Below are positions 18,503 through 26,897 of a stretch of DNA of 64,000 nucleotides, in pieces (within the stretch, counting starts at the first letter, position 1; every line of letters begins with the position of its first letter). A program made the translations under genes and the position numbers. Source of the DNA: Methylococcales bacterium (GTDB lineage Bacteria; Pseudomonadota; Gammaproteobacteria; Methylococcales; Methylomonadaceae); contig JAQTPT010000009.1 in the NCBI GenBank assembly GCA_028712795.1, positions 25,183 to 89,182 on the forward strand, in the 5' to 3' direction. The notes beneath the pieces are model-generated. The model worked only from the letters and a program-made list of their open reading frames with translations. It was not told the origin of the DNA and did not search any database.

Positions 18503-18931
18503 CAAAGGCTTCTTTTTTTTGCGGTTTTACAGAAAATTGAATAGCGAAAAATAAAAACAGAGTAAATGATTGTGCCGAACGCATTAACAGGCTATTTATT
18601 ATTGCTTTGTAAAAGAGGGATTGTAATACTGACAGGCTGTCAAATTTCTAATCTGAAGTTTCCTAAAAATTCATCAGGCGACCATGCGAAGCAACACAGC
18701 CACCAGAGAATTTTTCATGGGCTTGCCGGGTTTGGGGCAAACCCTATCAAAATCATCATTGAGTGCGGCCTCGGCGATAAGCCGCCGAACATCCGAAAAG
18801 GCAAAACTGGTTCGCCCCTTCACTTTATGCCGGCGTTCCGGGTCGGCTTTCAAGAGATCCGCATAAATCCAGGCGATCGTTGACGCCATCATACAAAATT
18901 GCAGATGGTTGTTTACCGCTTGAGCATTGCG

Positions 18932-20556
18932 CAGCAATTCAGAGCGTAGCAGTACTCTGCACAAATCAATCAGTTAATGAGCATTAAAATTTAATTTTTC
19001 CGGTTGTTTTAGTGAATAATGAGCGATTTTCCATCAGTTCCACACTTAAAAAGCCACTCCTAATGAAAAAACGCCAAAAACAAATCGACTCCTCACGCCC
19101 AGCGCCGAGCAAAAAAAGCTAAACAACGCGAGGTAGCAGCCAGGAAACAGACAGTCACCAACCAGCAGCAGAAGAAAAAGGAACTTGTGTATGAGATGTA
19201 CAGTACCATTTGCCTTCACTTTCCTGAGTTGTTTGCCTGGATGCGGGAGGTGGAAGATTGCCGATGCCGCATGGCGACTCTGTCCAGAATATCATGGCCT
19301 TGTTGCATGTGTGCCAAATCGAACAGCTGAAACAAAAGATGGTTCAGATTCTGCTTCAGCGCAAGACATTCCATAGCAGCCGCTATCGTGGGCATTGGTT
19401 CCGGATTGCGGTTGATGCGAGCGGGGTGGGAAGTTACAACCATCAACGTGATGAGCAATGCCTGCACCGCACATCAAAAAACGGTAAAACCATCTACTTT
19501 CATTCAGTCTTGGAAGCCAGGCTCATCACCCCGAACGGATTCAGCATTTCCATCGCTACCGAGTGGATTGAAAACCCTGAAGGCGGTGAGTATGACAAAC
19601 AAGATTGTGAGCGTAAAGCATTTACCCGTCTGGCAGCCACGCTGAAGAAAGTTTATCCACGCTTGCCCATAGTGATACTCGCGGACGGGTTGTACCCTTA
19701 TGAAGGCTTTTTTGCCATCTGCAAGACCAACCAGTGGGCTTACTGTGTCACCTTTAAGGATGGCAACCTGCCCACCGTTTGGGAGGTCGTCCGGGAATTA
19801 CATCCCCTGCAAAACCAGAATACCCGTCGGGAAGTGTGTTATAGGTCAGATGGCAAAACCGTGGAGCAAAAGTTCCAATGGGTGACGGATGCGGATTATC
19901 AAGGTCATACCGTGCATTGGTTGGCATGTGAAGAAACCATCAGGTCAACAAAACCGGAGGCATCAGAAGAGCAGTCAAAAACCACACGTTTTGTGCATAT
20001 CACCAATTTACCCATCAATACCCACAACATTGCCGACACCAGTAAAACGGGGCGATTGAGATGGAAAATCGAGAATGAAGGCTTCAATACGCTCAAAAAC
20101 GGGGGCTACGGCATGGAACACCAATATGCCCGGAAAAGTTACTCAGCGCTTAAAAATTACTTTCAATTTATGCAGATGGCACACATCATCCATCAATTGA
20201 TGACGCTGAACACTCGCTTTCAGGAATGCTTCATGAAAGCCAAAAACCATCCAACACTGAAAAACCTTTGGCTCGATCTTGTTGCCGTCATGCAATGGGC
20301 TGAATTGGATACTCAGGAACTGGAGAGTATTAATAGCACACGTCGACAGTTTCGATTTACCACTTGACGAATAAAGGGAATTCCTCACCCCAGACGTGAG
20401 TTAACTCTACAAGCTTTCAGGGGACTACACACATTTTAACCAACTTGATAACGAAACGCTGCTGACTCTAGCCAGGATGGAGAGGAGAGCGTGTGCTCGA
20501 CATAAACTAAGGTAGGCGTCCATTCCGTTGGATTTTCATAATGCTCTGAATTGCTG
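18932..20556 (+). mobile_element. inner insertion sequence (1625 bp)
   Basis: Perfect 14-bp inverted repeats CAGCAATTCAGAGC at both ends, flanked by the 8-bp direct target duplication GCATTGCG (18924-18931 and 20557-20564). It carries one plus-strand DDE transposase gene and lies inside the transposase gene of the outer IS. Confidence 0.9.
19063..20367 (+). pseudogene. transposase of the inner IS (internally deleted)
   Basis: The last 369 codons (from 19258) are open and contain a DDE-type core: RIAVDASGVGSYNH, VILADGLYPYEGF and GRLRWKIENEGFNTLKNGGYG. The N-terminal part (FPELFAWMREVEDCR) lies in another frame immediately upstream. The join near 19260 lacks the roughly 60 residues I would expect between these blocks, so an internal deletion with frameshift has probably inactivated the gene. 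The first codons from the ATG at 19063 are also out of frame. Comparison with an intact homologue is needed to confirm the deletion. Confidence 0.65.
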
Positions 20557-21867
20557 GCATTGCGACACTGACTGGTCCGGCTGCCGATGTCTTGTTTGAG
20601 CTCTTTAAAGCCGGATTCAATTTTCCATCGCGCGCCATAATACTCGATGATCTGTTTCACGGAAAGCTCCAGGTCCGTGCTGAGCATCGCTACCCACTGT
20701 GTTTTTCGGAACACCCAAACGACCCGGACGGAACGTTTGAGTGTCTTCAACATGACAACCTCATCATAAGCACAAACCTCTCTGCGTTTGCCGTAGAGAT
20801 TGACGGTATAAGCCTTGGCTTTTTGCCGAACCTCGGCTGCTCTGTCAGTGACCGATCCCAAGCGCTTACCGTACTTACGGCGACGGCCTCGCTGTCCAGG
20901 CTGCGAGACGTCAGGTTGAGCATACAATACATTATTGCAGCGCAGTCGGGATAGCATATGAAAACGCTCCCCTAAGGCGTCCCGAACCGGTCGCCACAGA
21001 CTCTCATTGCTTGCACCAGCTATCCGTAACAACGAGGAGTGGCGATGCGGCAAAATGGTTGCCGATGCCGATCAACATCTGTCCTGCTTGTTCCAATTTG
21101 GTTTGAAACGGCACGACGGTGCCTTTGATTTTGGCGTTATCCCTTTCCGCTTCAATAGTTTTCCTGGCGAGGTAAAAACGGAAATCTAAAAACAAACAGG
21201 CCCAGCGCCCTTTGACTTGCTTGAGCAAGCCGACCGAGACAATATTTTGTGTCCATGGATATTGGCTTTGATTGGCTTTGGCTGCATGATCAAAGATCTT
21301 CTCGCAACCGAAGATCCTTTTCCCTATCTTGGGATTGATATAGTCGTCTAAAGCCACCAACAGCCGACCCTCTGTTTCAGGGGAAGGTATCAATCCCCAA
21401 ACAGTAAGCCAAAGCTTTTGCCAAGGCAATGTCGAAGAGGCCATAAAGGTGTAGAAGCGCTTCTTTTTGATTTCAATGCCGAACAAGGTAACCAAAGAGC
21501 GCAGTAAATTGGACGTCATGGACGATGTGAACGGGACGATGACTGCCAATAGTGTGTAGGCAAATAATGAGGATCGCTCACGGCCTAGATCGGTATCGGA
21601 AAAATGGGCTTGGAGTGGGCGTAAAAGATCGCGTAGAATGAACATGAATGAGGCCGTTTTATATGTATAATCAGTGGCTTAGAATCCTGTATTATACAAT
21701 AAAACAAGGCCTCATTCATCAATAACTTGTTGTTTTTTAAAGAACAAACGGGTGATTCGCAAAAGAATATTAGGAATAGCTAATATTTTCGAAAAATTAG
21801 CATTCTCTAATATTCATGTTCCCGAAAAATTGGGAAACTTCAGATTTCTAATCTATAGGCGGCAAAA

Positions 21868-22221
21868 ATGAAATCAGCGAAACTTTATCAGTTTCCTCAG
21901 CACGGCGGTCGAACCGAATCTACCCCTATCGGCCATTCTGAGGATGCTTTTAAAACCCAAAAGGGTCCATTAAAAACTAAAAGAATTGCAGTATGGAAAA
22001 GGATTATGCCCTGGACTATTGGGCTAATCTGGTTGTTTTTGGGCATGTGTTGGCCTTTGCTTAATTGGATAGCGGCAATGGATGTGGTTTTCCAATTTTT
22101 AAGGGCGCTTTATTATTCAAACACACCTGGAATGCACGCGACTCTTCAGGCATCGATACATGGCGTTTTGTATATTCTCCTATCACTCTTTTACTATTTG
22201 TATAGACCGAAGGTATTTTGA
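21868..22221 (+). CDS. kleE: KleE-like stable-inheritance protein
   Basis: 117-residue protein with two hydrophobic segments (about 50-72 and 92-112) and a basic N-terminus. The PLLNWIAAMDVVFQFLRALY segment followed by NTPGMHA and the end YRPK strongly recall KleE of IncP plasmids, which is found just upstream of korA, as here. AGGCGG precedes the ATG. The exact role of KleE in stable maintenance is not known. The outer IS lies 22 bp upstream and has probably removed its native promoter. Confidence 0.85.
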   Translation: MKSAKLYQFPQHGGRTESTPIGHSEDAFKTQKGPLKTKRIAVWKRIMPWTIGLIWLFLGMCWPLLNWIAAMDVVFQFLRALYYSNTPGMHATLQASIHGVLYILLSLFYYLYRPKVF

Positions 22222-22226
22222 AAAAA

Positions 22227-22239
22227 TTTAGCTGCTAAA
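22227..22239. promoter_or_regulatory. KorB operator upstream of korA
   Basis: TTTAGCTGCTAAA is a perfect 6+6 inverted repeat matching TTTAGCNGCTAAA. RK2 has a KorB operator in the same position upstream of the korA promoter. Confidence 0.8.
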
Positions 22240-22250
22240 CTGATTGACTT

Positions 22251-22258
22251 GGTATAAT
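22251..22258 (+). promoter_or_regulatory. korA promoter (-10)
   Basis: TATAAT preceded by TGG, an extended -10 (TGNTATAAT). No good -35 lies at the right spacing. It sits between the KorB and KorA sites, so both repressors could block it. Confidence 0.6.
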
Positions 22259-22262
22259 ACAT

Positions 22263-22274
22263 GTTTAGCTAAAT
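22263..22274. promoter_or_regulatory. KorA operator
   Basis: GTTTAGCTAAAT matches 11 of 12 positions of the RK2 KorA operator GTTTAGCTAAAC. It lies just downstream of the -10 of the korA promoter, giving autoregulation. Confidence 0.8.
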
Positions 22275-22354
22275 GGGTTCCTACCGGTGGGCCCCCTCTC
22301 TTTTTTAAAGGCTAGGAATGAAGTCATGGTTTATATAACCCCATGGAATTGTCA

Positions 22355-22663
22355 ATGAAACGAATGACCCGAGATCAATTCATTCAAGTAACAAGCCGTT
22401 TAACGATGGGAGAAAGCACCCGGGAGATTGCCGAGGGTGTTTTAGTAGACGGAAAATCCCAATCAGATTACGCCAGAGCGAAGCAAATCACGCGGGGAGC
22501 CGTATCACAGATTGTGAATCGGGTTTGGAAAACACATCTAAAGGCAATCAACATCCCCGACAAGTTCGTGGAAGTGACGGCGGTTCTGCCAGAACACCAG
22601 GCATTCATCGTCAAGCAGTGGGAAAAAGAAGCCCAAAGAAGTGACAAACGAAAACCTTGGTAA
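22355..22663 (+). CDS. korA: KorA repressor
   Basis: 102-residue global plasmid repressor. The start at 22355 (second in-frame ATG) gives the same N-terminus and length as RK2 KorA and has GGA at a good distance; an ATG four codons upstream is possible. The helix-turn-helix (SDYARAKQITRGAVSQIVNRVW) and the C-terminal dimerisation segment (VTAVLPEHQAFIVKQWEKEA) are intact. In IncP-1 plasmids korA, incC and korB form one operon; here incC is reduced to a relic. Confidence 0.93.
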   Translation: MKRMTRDQFIQVTSRLTMGESTREIAEGVLVDGKSQSDYARAKQITRGAVSQIVNRVWKTHLKAINIPDKFVEVTAVLPEHQAFIVKQWEKEAQRSDKRKPW

Positions 22664-22743
22664 CCGTTAACCAAAAAGTTGGAGCAGGTAAAACCTTTAC
22701 TTGAGTGTCGCTAGCATTTGATCTTGCTGATCGTGGGTTACGA
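22654..22743 (+). pseudogene. incC (ParA) relic between korA and korB
   Basis: Overlapping the end of korA in another frame, as incC does in RK2, the DNA reads KTLVTVNQKVGAGKTFT, a TGA, then SLAFDLADRGLRT. This lines up with the start of IncC (KTLVTAIQKGGVGKTTTT, then a LAFD...ERGLR segment as I recall it). After about 30 codons the similarity stops and korB starts 60 bp later. More than 200 codons are therefore missing. The P-loop is altered and followed by a stop. Confidence 0.75.
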
Positions 22744-22803
22744 ACCCCCCGCCCCAAAGCCGTCACAGAAGTAAGGGCCTGAGCCGATTACCTCGATAAC
22801 AAA

Positions 22804-23910
22804 ATGAAGAGCAACACAATGCGAACTGCCAAAACAAAAGATAAACTCCAGCCCAATCCTGGCTTAAGCGCCCTCGGCGATCCATCCTCTCTGCCTGTTA
22901 CGCCGACCGATTCCATGGCCACTCACAAAAAAGAACTGCTTGATTTAGAGCTCAGTCTGATTGATGAAGACCCCAATCAGCCGAGACGCGAAGATAATCC
23001 AGGCTTTACAGAAGAAAAATTAAACGAGCTGGTGAAATCAATTACCCGGCGAGGTGTAAAAACCCCCATTTCGGTGCACAATCATCCGGAAAAACCCGGC
23101 CGTTTCATCATAAATCACGGTGCACGTCGATTTAGAGCCTCGAAAATTGCCGGTAAAAAGACGATACCTGCACATATCGATAATGATTACACAAGAACAG
23201 ATCAACTGACAGAAAATTTGCTTCGTGAGGGTAATACGCCATTAGAGATTGCCATGGCTATTGGTGAATTTCTTAAAAGAGGCATGAAGAAAAAAGAAAT
23301 AGCCGAGAGCATTGGCAAAACAGCCGGGTATGTGACGCAATACTCCTCATTATTAAAATTGCCTAAGTCGATTGGTACGGCCTTTCGTAATAACCGAATT
23401 ACGGATGTGACCATTATCTATGAATTGGTGCAGTTACATCATGATCATCCTGATGAAGTAGATACCTGGGTCAATGATGAAAGCCAGGAGTTTACCCGTG
23501 GTTCGATGAAGTATCTACGCACTTATCTGGCTCAAAAAGAGGAAGAAAGTGAACTCTACACTGACACGCCAGGTGGCGATATCGATTTAGTCACGGGTGG
23601 CGAAACTGAGAAGGGTCAGGATGCCAGTCACTCTATAGATCATCCCGCATCCTCTTCTTATGGTTCTGACACAGATGGGGAGCTTGGCTTAGCTGAGCTA
23701 AGCGGCAGTAAAAGCGCCGGACACCAAGCAGACCCGGGCAAGCTTAAAAAGGCAATTGTAAGGGTCTTACATAATAATCGGATTGCACGGTTAATGCTGG
23801 ATCGCAGGCCACCGGCTGAGGGGTATGCGTGGATAAAATATGAAGATGATGGCTACGAATTTGAAGCGTCCTTACGCGATGTTCAACTGACTGCCATTTT
23901 AGAGGGTTAA
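22804..23910 (+). CDS. korB: KorB (ParB-family repressor/partition protein)
   Basis: 368-residue ParB-family protein that binds KorB operators and, with IncC, partitions IncP plasmids. An N-terminal ParB/Srx-like domain (LIDEDPNQPRRE, then FIINHGARRFRASKIAGKKT) is followed by the DNA-binding helix-turn-helix (KKEIAESIGKTAGYVTQY) and a linker. The C-terminal KorB dimerisation domain (about 310-368) is intact. Three perfect or near-perfect operators in the window indicate the regulon persists. With incC gone, a partition role is unlikely and repression is the probable remaining job. No clear ribosome-binding site precedes the ATG. Confidence 0.92.
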   Translation: MKSNTMRTAKTKDKLQPNPGLSALGDPSSLPVTPTDSMATHKKELLDLELSLIDEDPNQPRREDNPGFTEEKLNELVKSITRRGVKTPISVHNHPEKPGRFIINHGARRFRASKIAGKKTIPAHIDNDYTRTDQLTENLLREGNTPLEIAMAIGEFLKRGMKKKEIAESIGKTAGYVTQYSSLLKLPKSIGTAFRNNRITDVTIIYELVQLHHDHPDEVDTWVNDESQEFTRGSMKYLRTYLAQKEEESELYTDTPGGDIDLVTGGETEKGQDASHSIDHPASSSYGSDTDGELGLAELSGSKSAGHQADPGKLKKAIVRVLHNNRIARLMLDRRPPAEGYAWIKYEDDGYEFEASLRDVQLTAILEG

Positions 23911-23912
23911 GT

Positions 23913-24263
23913 GTGAATCAACGATTACTTATCATGAACGGCCAGTGCGTAATGCAGCAAGAGGACCAAGGTCAGTGGCGTAATGTTAAGGTTGAAAAGG
24001 CTAGAGGCGTTAAGCCAGGAATCTACAATGTTTATACGGCAAACAAGGCAGACAAAGCAAAAGCATATGCCGGCGTTATCTTGTATGCAGATAAAACAAC
24101 GGTGTATCAACAAGTCGGGAAAGGGCAATATGTCACCCATGATCGGACAGATTTTGCAAAACCGCCGGAACCCGGAGAGACTAAGAGCATAAGCTATAGT
24201 GCTGATGGCAAAGCCGTTGTTTCTGAGGCTACACTTGGGCAAAAACAATCACGGAAAATTTAG
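23913..24263 (+). CDS. kfrB: KfrB-domain protein
   Basis: 116-residue protein starting at GTG just after the korB stop, with AGAGGG upstream. The pattern MNQRLLIMNGQ, then KPGIYNVYTANKADK, then a VYQQVGKG segment and KSISYSADGKAVV, resembles KfrB-type domain proteins found on IncP plasmids and in relaxase-associated proteins. Kfr proteins are membrane or DNA-structure associated factors aiding stable inheritance; the function is poorly known. The stop overlaps a weak KorB-like site (TTTAGCGACTAAG, 24259-24271), the probable end of the recognisable backbone. Confidence 0.75.
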   Translation: MNQRLLIMNGQCVMQQEDQGQWRNVKVEKARGVKPGIYNVYTANKADKAKAYAGVILYADKTTVYQQVGKGQYVTHDRTDFAKPPEPGETKSISYSADGKAVVSEATLGQKQSRKI

Positions 24264-24644
24264 CGACTAAGTTGCTGGTTTAACACCAGAAGGATAGGTT
24301 GGACTAGCAACAGCGGGAGCATATATTCACCTCACTTGAGAATTCCAACCAAAACAGCCACTCATTGTAATTAAAATCCGGCTATGCAAAATTACTCTAA
24401 AGCGGCCGCAGGCAATTATTCCTTTGAAATAGACCGACTATCAGGTATCTACCCCTTTGAGACATTCGGATATGGATTTAAGCTTCCCGATACCTGTCAT
24501 TGGCAAAGTAGCACTATCGACCCATAACAGCCTTTTACATCAATAATTTGATTGGCTGGTTAGCAACACATAGCAGACTATCGTCGCGATATAGAGCCAA
24601 GTAATTTAACCTCGAAAGTATTTGTTAGCCATGCCATCGAAGAC

Positions 24645-24900
24645 TGTTCAGCCGGCTATCAAAATCTGTTGAACAATAATCAGCGCATTTGCAGTATAAG
24701 CAAGAAAAGCGACTGTTACGATAATGCTGTCATGGATAGCTGGAATCCAACTTTAAGGTCGAAGCCATCAACGGTGAAGGTTCTCCACCCGAGCCAATGA
24801 CAAACTGCAAGTCTTTGACTATTCGAAGTGTATAACAATCTAAAACGGTTTCATTCTAAATTGGGCTTTGAACCCGAAAGCCTCTGAAATTAAATATGTC
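24645..24900 (+). pseudogene. IS3-family transposase relic
   Basis: Three frames together give the end of an IS3-type OrfB: GYQNLLNNN, SKKSDCYDNAVMDSW (the catalytic Asn/Glu-type block, degraded), and RFHSKLGFEPES. Several stops and frameshifts are visible. It separates the plasmid backbone from the GC-rich island. The rest of 24272-25000 holds no gene. Confidence 0.7.
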
Positions 24901-24965
24901 GCTTAGAAAAATGTCTGTGGAAACCCGGGCAATATCAGTAATGGATTGTTGGAAATCATATACGG

Positions 24966-24994
24966 TTGAGTCAGTCAATCGGAGGTGATATATT
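24966..24994 (+). promoter_or_regulatory. putative promoter of the effector operon
   Basis: TTGAGT and TATATT separated by exactly 17 bp, 48 bp before the start of the patatin gene. It lies at the boundary between the IS relic and the GC-rich island, so it may be partly built from IS sequence. Confidence 0.45.
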
Positions 24995-25041
24995 AAAATT
25001 CAACTGTGAGAGTTTACTCAATTCGTGACAGGACAATAAAA

Positions 25042-26265
25042 ATGAAATATGACCTTGTGTTTGAAGGCGGTGGGGCTAAAGGTATGGTCTTCGCGGGAGC
25101 TTGCGAGGAGTTCTTCAGCCGCGGACACACCTTTTGTCGTCTGCTCGGCACATCCGCTGGAGCCATTACTGCGACACTTCTTGCGGTGGGCTACACGCCT
25201 GCTGAGATGCTTGAGGCCCTGGTCGAAAAAGGAACGGACGGCAAGTCGGTGTTTGAGGGCTTCATGGGGCCGCCCGCACCGTTTAGCGACGAGGAACTGC
25301 GAACAAGCGCGACCCAACGCTTGCTCGATGGGGTCGATTTCACATTTCTACCGGATTTCGCGGAGAAAAAGCTCCACGAATTGCTCGTGAACGCACTCGC
25401 GACCAGCGAAACGTTCCGTCACGTTCTCGGACTGGTCGAACGCGGGGGGTGGTTCGCAGCGGATCGCTTTGTATCCTGGTTGAGTACGAAACTGGACTCA
25501 GGCACATGGAAGGACGGGGAACGCAAGTTCAGCGGCATGACGTTGGAACAACTCTTTGCTGCTACGGGTGTGGAACTGTCGGTCGTGGCCTCTGACACGA
25601 TGGACGAGAGCATCCTCGTGCTGAACCACCGGACCTCACCGGATTGCCCAATTGTTTGGGCGGTACGGATGTCGATGAGCATCCCGCTTGTCTGGGACGA
25701 AGTCATTTGGCAGACGAGCTGGGGTCAGTACCGGGGCCGCGACGTCGCGGGCCACGCAATCGTCGACGGCGGCCTGCTGTCCAATTTCCCGATCGAGCTC
25801 TTTATCTCGGATGCGCCCCAGGTCACCAAGCTCATGGGACCGAAGAAGGACACGCCGGTCCTGGGCCTCCTTATTGATGAGAAACTGCCGGTCACAAAGG
25901 GGCTGTTCGTGCGCATCAATATCAAACCCGGCGAATTAAAGACAGTGCAGCGGTTACGGCGGCTCGTCGATACCGCGACCGGTGCGCACGACAAGATGGT
26001 GAGCGAGGAGCACAGTCATCTTGTCGCACGACTGCCTGCGCAGGGCTATGGGACGACTGAGTTTGACATGAGTGATGAGCGGCGCGCCGCGCTTGTAAAG
26101 GCTGGGCGCGAGGCGATGGCGTTCTATCTGGACACGCCCGCCGGCCTCGTGTTGCCGTCGAAGGCACCGTCTCGGCCCGGCGAACAGGTCGAGACCACCG
26201 CCGATCGCGTCGCCACGAACGTCCTGGAGCAAGGCCAGACTGAGGGAGAGGAGCCGCTCCGATGA
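25042..26265 (+). CDS. patatin-like phospholipase
   Basis: 407-residue Ser/Asp-dyad lipid hydrolase. The oxyanion motif GGGAKG (residues 9-14), nucleophile elbow GTSAG (Ser38) and DGG motif (Asp242) are all intact, so it should be active. Patatins are frequent effectors in bacterial conflict systems, attacking membrane phospholipid. The ATG at 25042 has AGGA about 9 nt upstream; an earlier in-frame GTG adds 12 residues and looks poorer. It overlaps the next gene by 4 bp and opens a coupled operon with proteases and NTPases. The linked proteins suggest its activity is held in check until triggered. The C-terminal 60 residues are Pro/Glu-rich and not part of the fold. Confidence 0.9.
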   Translation: MKYDLVFEGGGAKGMVFAGACEEFFSRGHTFCRLLGTSAGAITATLLAVGYTPAEMLEALVEKGTDGKSVFEGFMGPPAPFSDEELRTSATQRLLDGVDFTFLPDFAEKKLHELLVNALATSETFRHVLGLVERGGWFAADRFVSWLSTKLDSGTWKDGERKFSGMTLEQLFAATGVELSVVASDTMDESILVLNHRTSPDCPIVWAVRMSMSIPLVWDEVIWQTSWGQYRGRDVAGHAIVDGGLLSNFPIELFISDAPQVTKLMGPKKDTPVLGLLIDEKLPVTKGLFVRINIKPGELKTVQRLRRLVDTATGAHDKMVSEEHSHLVARLPAQGYGTTEFDMSDERRAALVKAGREAMAFYLDTPAGLVLPSKAPSRPGEQVETTADRVATNVLEQGQTEGEEPLR

Positions 26266-26897
26266 CCGACAGCTATCGCAATCGCACGAACGAGGATGCC
26301 GCCGCTCCGATGCGCGGGCAAAGGCTCGTTTTGCCGGGTGAGTCCGATGCATCCAAACTGCCGTTGCCACCTGACTCAACTGCTGCGGGGACAGTACCTG
26401 AGGAACTTAAGGCCGCCTGGACACAGTATATGGTCAACGGGTTCAAGCAGAACGAGCAGATGTTTCAAAGCACGCTCCAGGCTTTCATGAAACCGTACCG
26501 ACTGACAGTGTGGCTCTATGCAACGCTCTTTGTCGTCGGGCTCGGACTTTTTCTCGTCGCCGCTGTGATCGGTTTGCGCAATGGCGACTCCGTAGTCGCC
26601 ATTGCGTTCGCCGGCTTGGGTACAGCAGCATTTCTTGCCTTCTTCATTCGACAGCCGCTGCATGCCCTCGAAGAGAATCTCCAGTTCATCACATGGCTCG
26701 GCGTTGCGTTCAATACTTACTGGACGCGGCTGATGTACATGACCGACCCGAAGACGGTGCAGACCGAGCTCAAGGCGGCCGAGGATGATTTTCGTGCGTC
26801 AGTGGAGCGCCTGATCGTTCAGAACGCCGAGTTGCGTGGCAAGCGTCCCGGCGGCGCTGATAAGCCTAAGGGAGGTGGCAATGTCGAGCAAAGCTAA
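26262..26897 (+). CDS. two-helix membrane protein of the effector operon
   Basis: 211 residues, family not recognised. Two adjacent membrane segments (about 81-103 and 109-128) follow a cytoplasmic-looking N-terminus with a helix; the C-terminal 60 residues are charged and probably helical. The topology suggests a short hairpin in the membrane with both ends on one side. It overlaps the patatin gene by 4 bp and the protease gene by 17 bp, so it is made together with them. It could anchor the complex to the membrane or act as a pore; neither is shown by the sequence. Confidence 0.75.
   Translation: MTDSYRNRTNEDAAAPMRGQRLVLPGESDASKLPLPPDSTAAGTVPEELKAAWTQYMVNGFKQNEQMFQSTLQAFMKPYRLTVWLYATLFVVGLGLFLVAAVIGLRNGDSVVAIAFAGLGTAAFLAFFIRQPLHALEENLQFITWLGVAFNTYWTRLMYMTDPKTVQTELKAAEDDFRASVERLIVQNAELRGKRPGGADKPKGGGNVEQS

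Larger units (their letters stand above)
18674..21645 (-). pseudogene. transposase of the outer IS (disrupted)
   Basis: The gene reads from 21645 down to 20565, is interrupted by the inner IS, and resumes at 18931 to the TGA at 18674. The C-terminal piece shows the family end (NNHLQFCMMASTIAWIYADL). The N-terminal piece has the DDE-type segments VALDDYINPK and YYGARWKIESGFKELKQDIG. A 1-nt insertion near 21010 (after VVTDSW) also breaks the frame, so the gene carries both a frameshift and an insertion. Confidence 0.85.
18651..21845 (-). mobile_element. outer insertion sequence, interrupted by a second IS
   Basis: Ends are inverted repeats ATCTGAAGTTTCC, flanked by the 5-bp target duplication TTCTA (18646-18650 and 21846-21850). 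Without the inner IS it would be about 1.56 kb. It landed in the leader of kleE, separating trfA/oriV from the kle-kor block. Its single minus-strand DDE transposase is split by the inner IS and by a frameshift, so it cannot move itself. The family is probably within the broad IS4-like group; I cannot assign it further. Confidence 0.85.

Noticed and set aside
19258..20367. Inner IS transposase as a complete 369-residue gene
   Set aside because: The N-terminal domain lies upstream in another frame and a block of expected residues is missing, so it is treated as disrupted.
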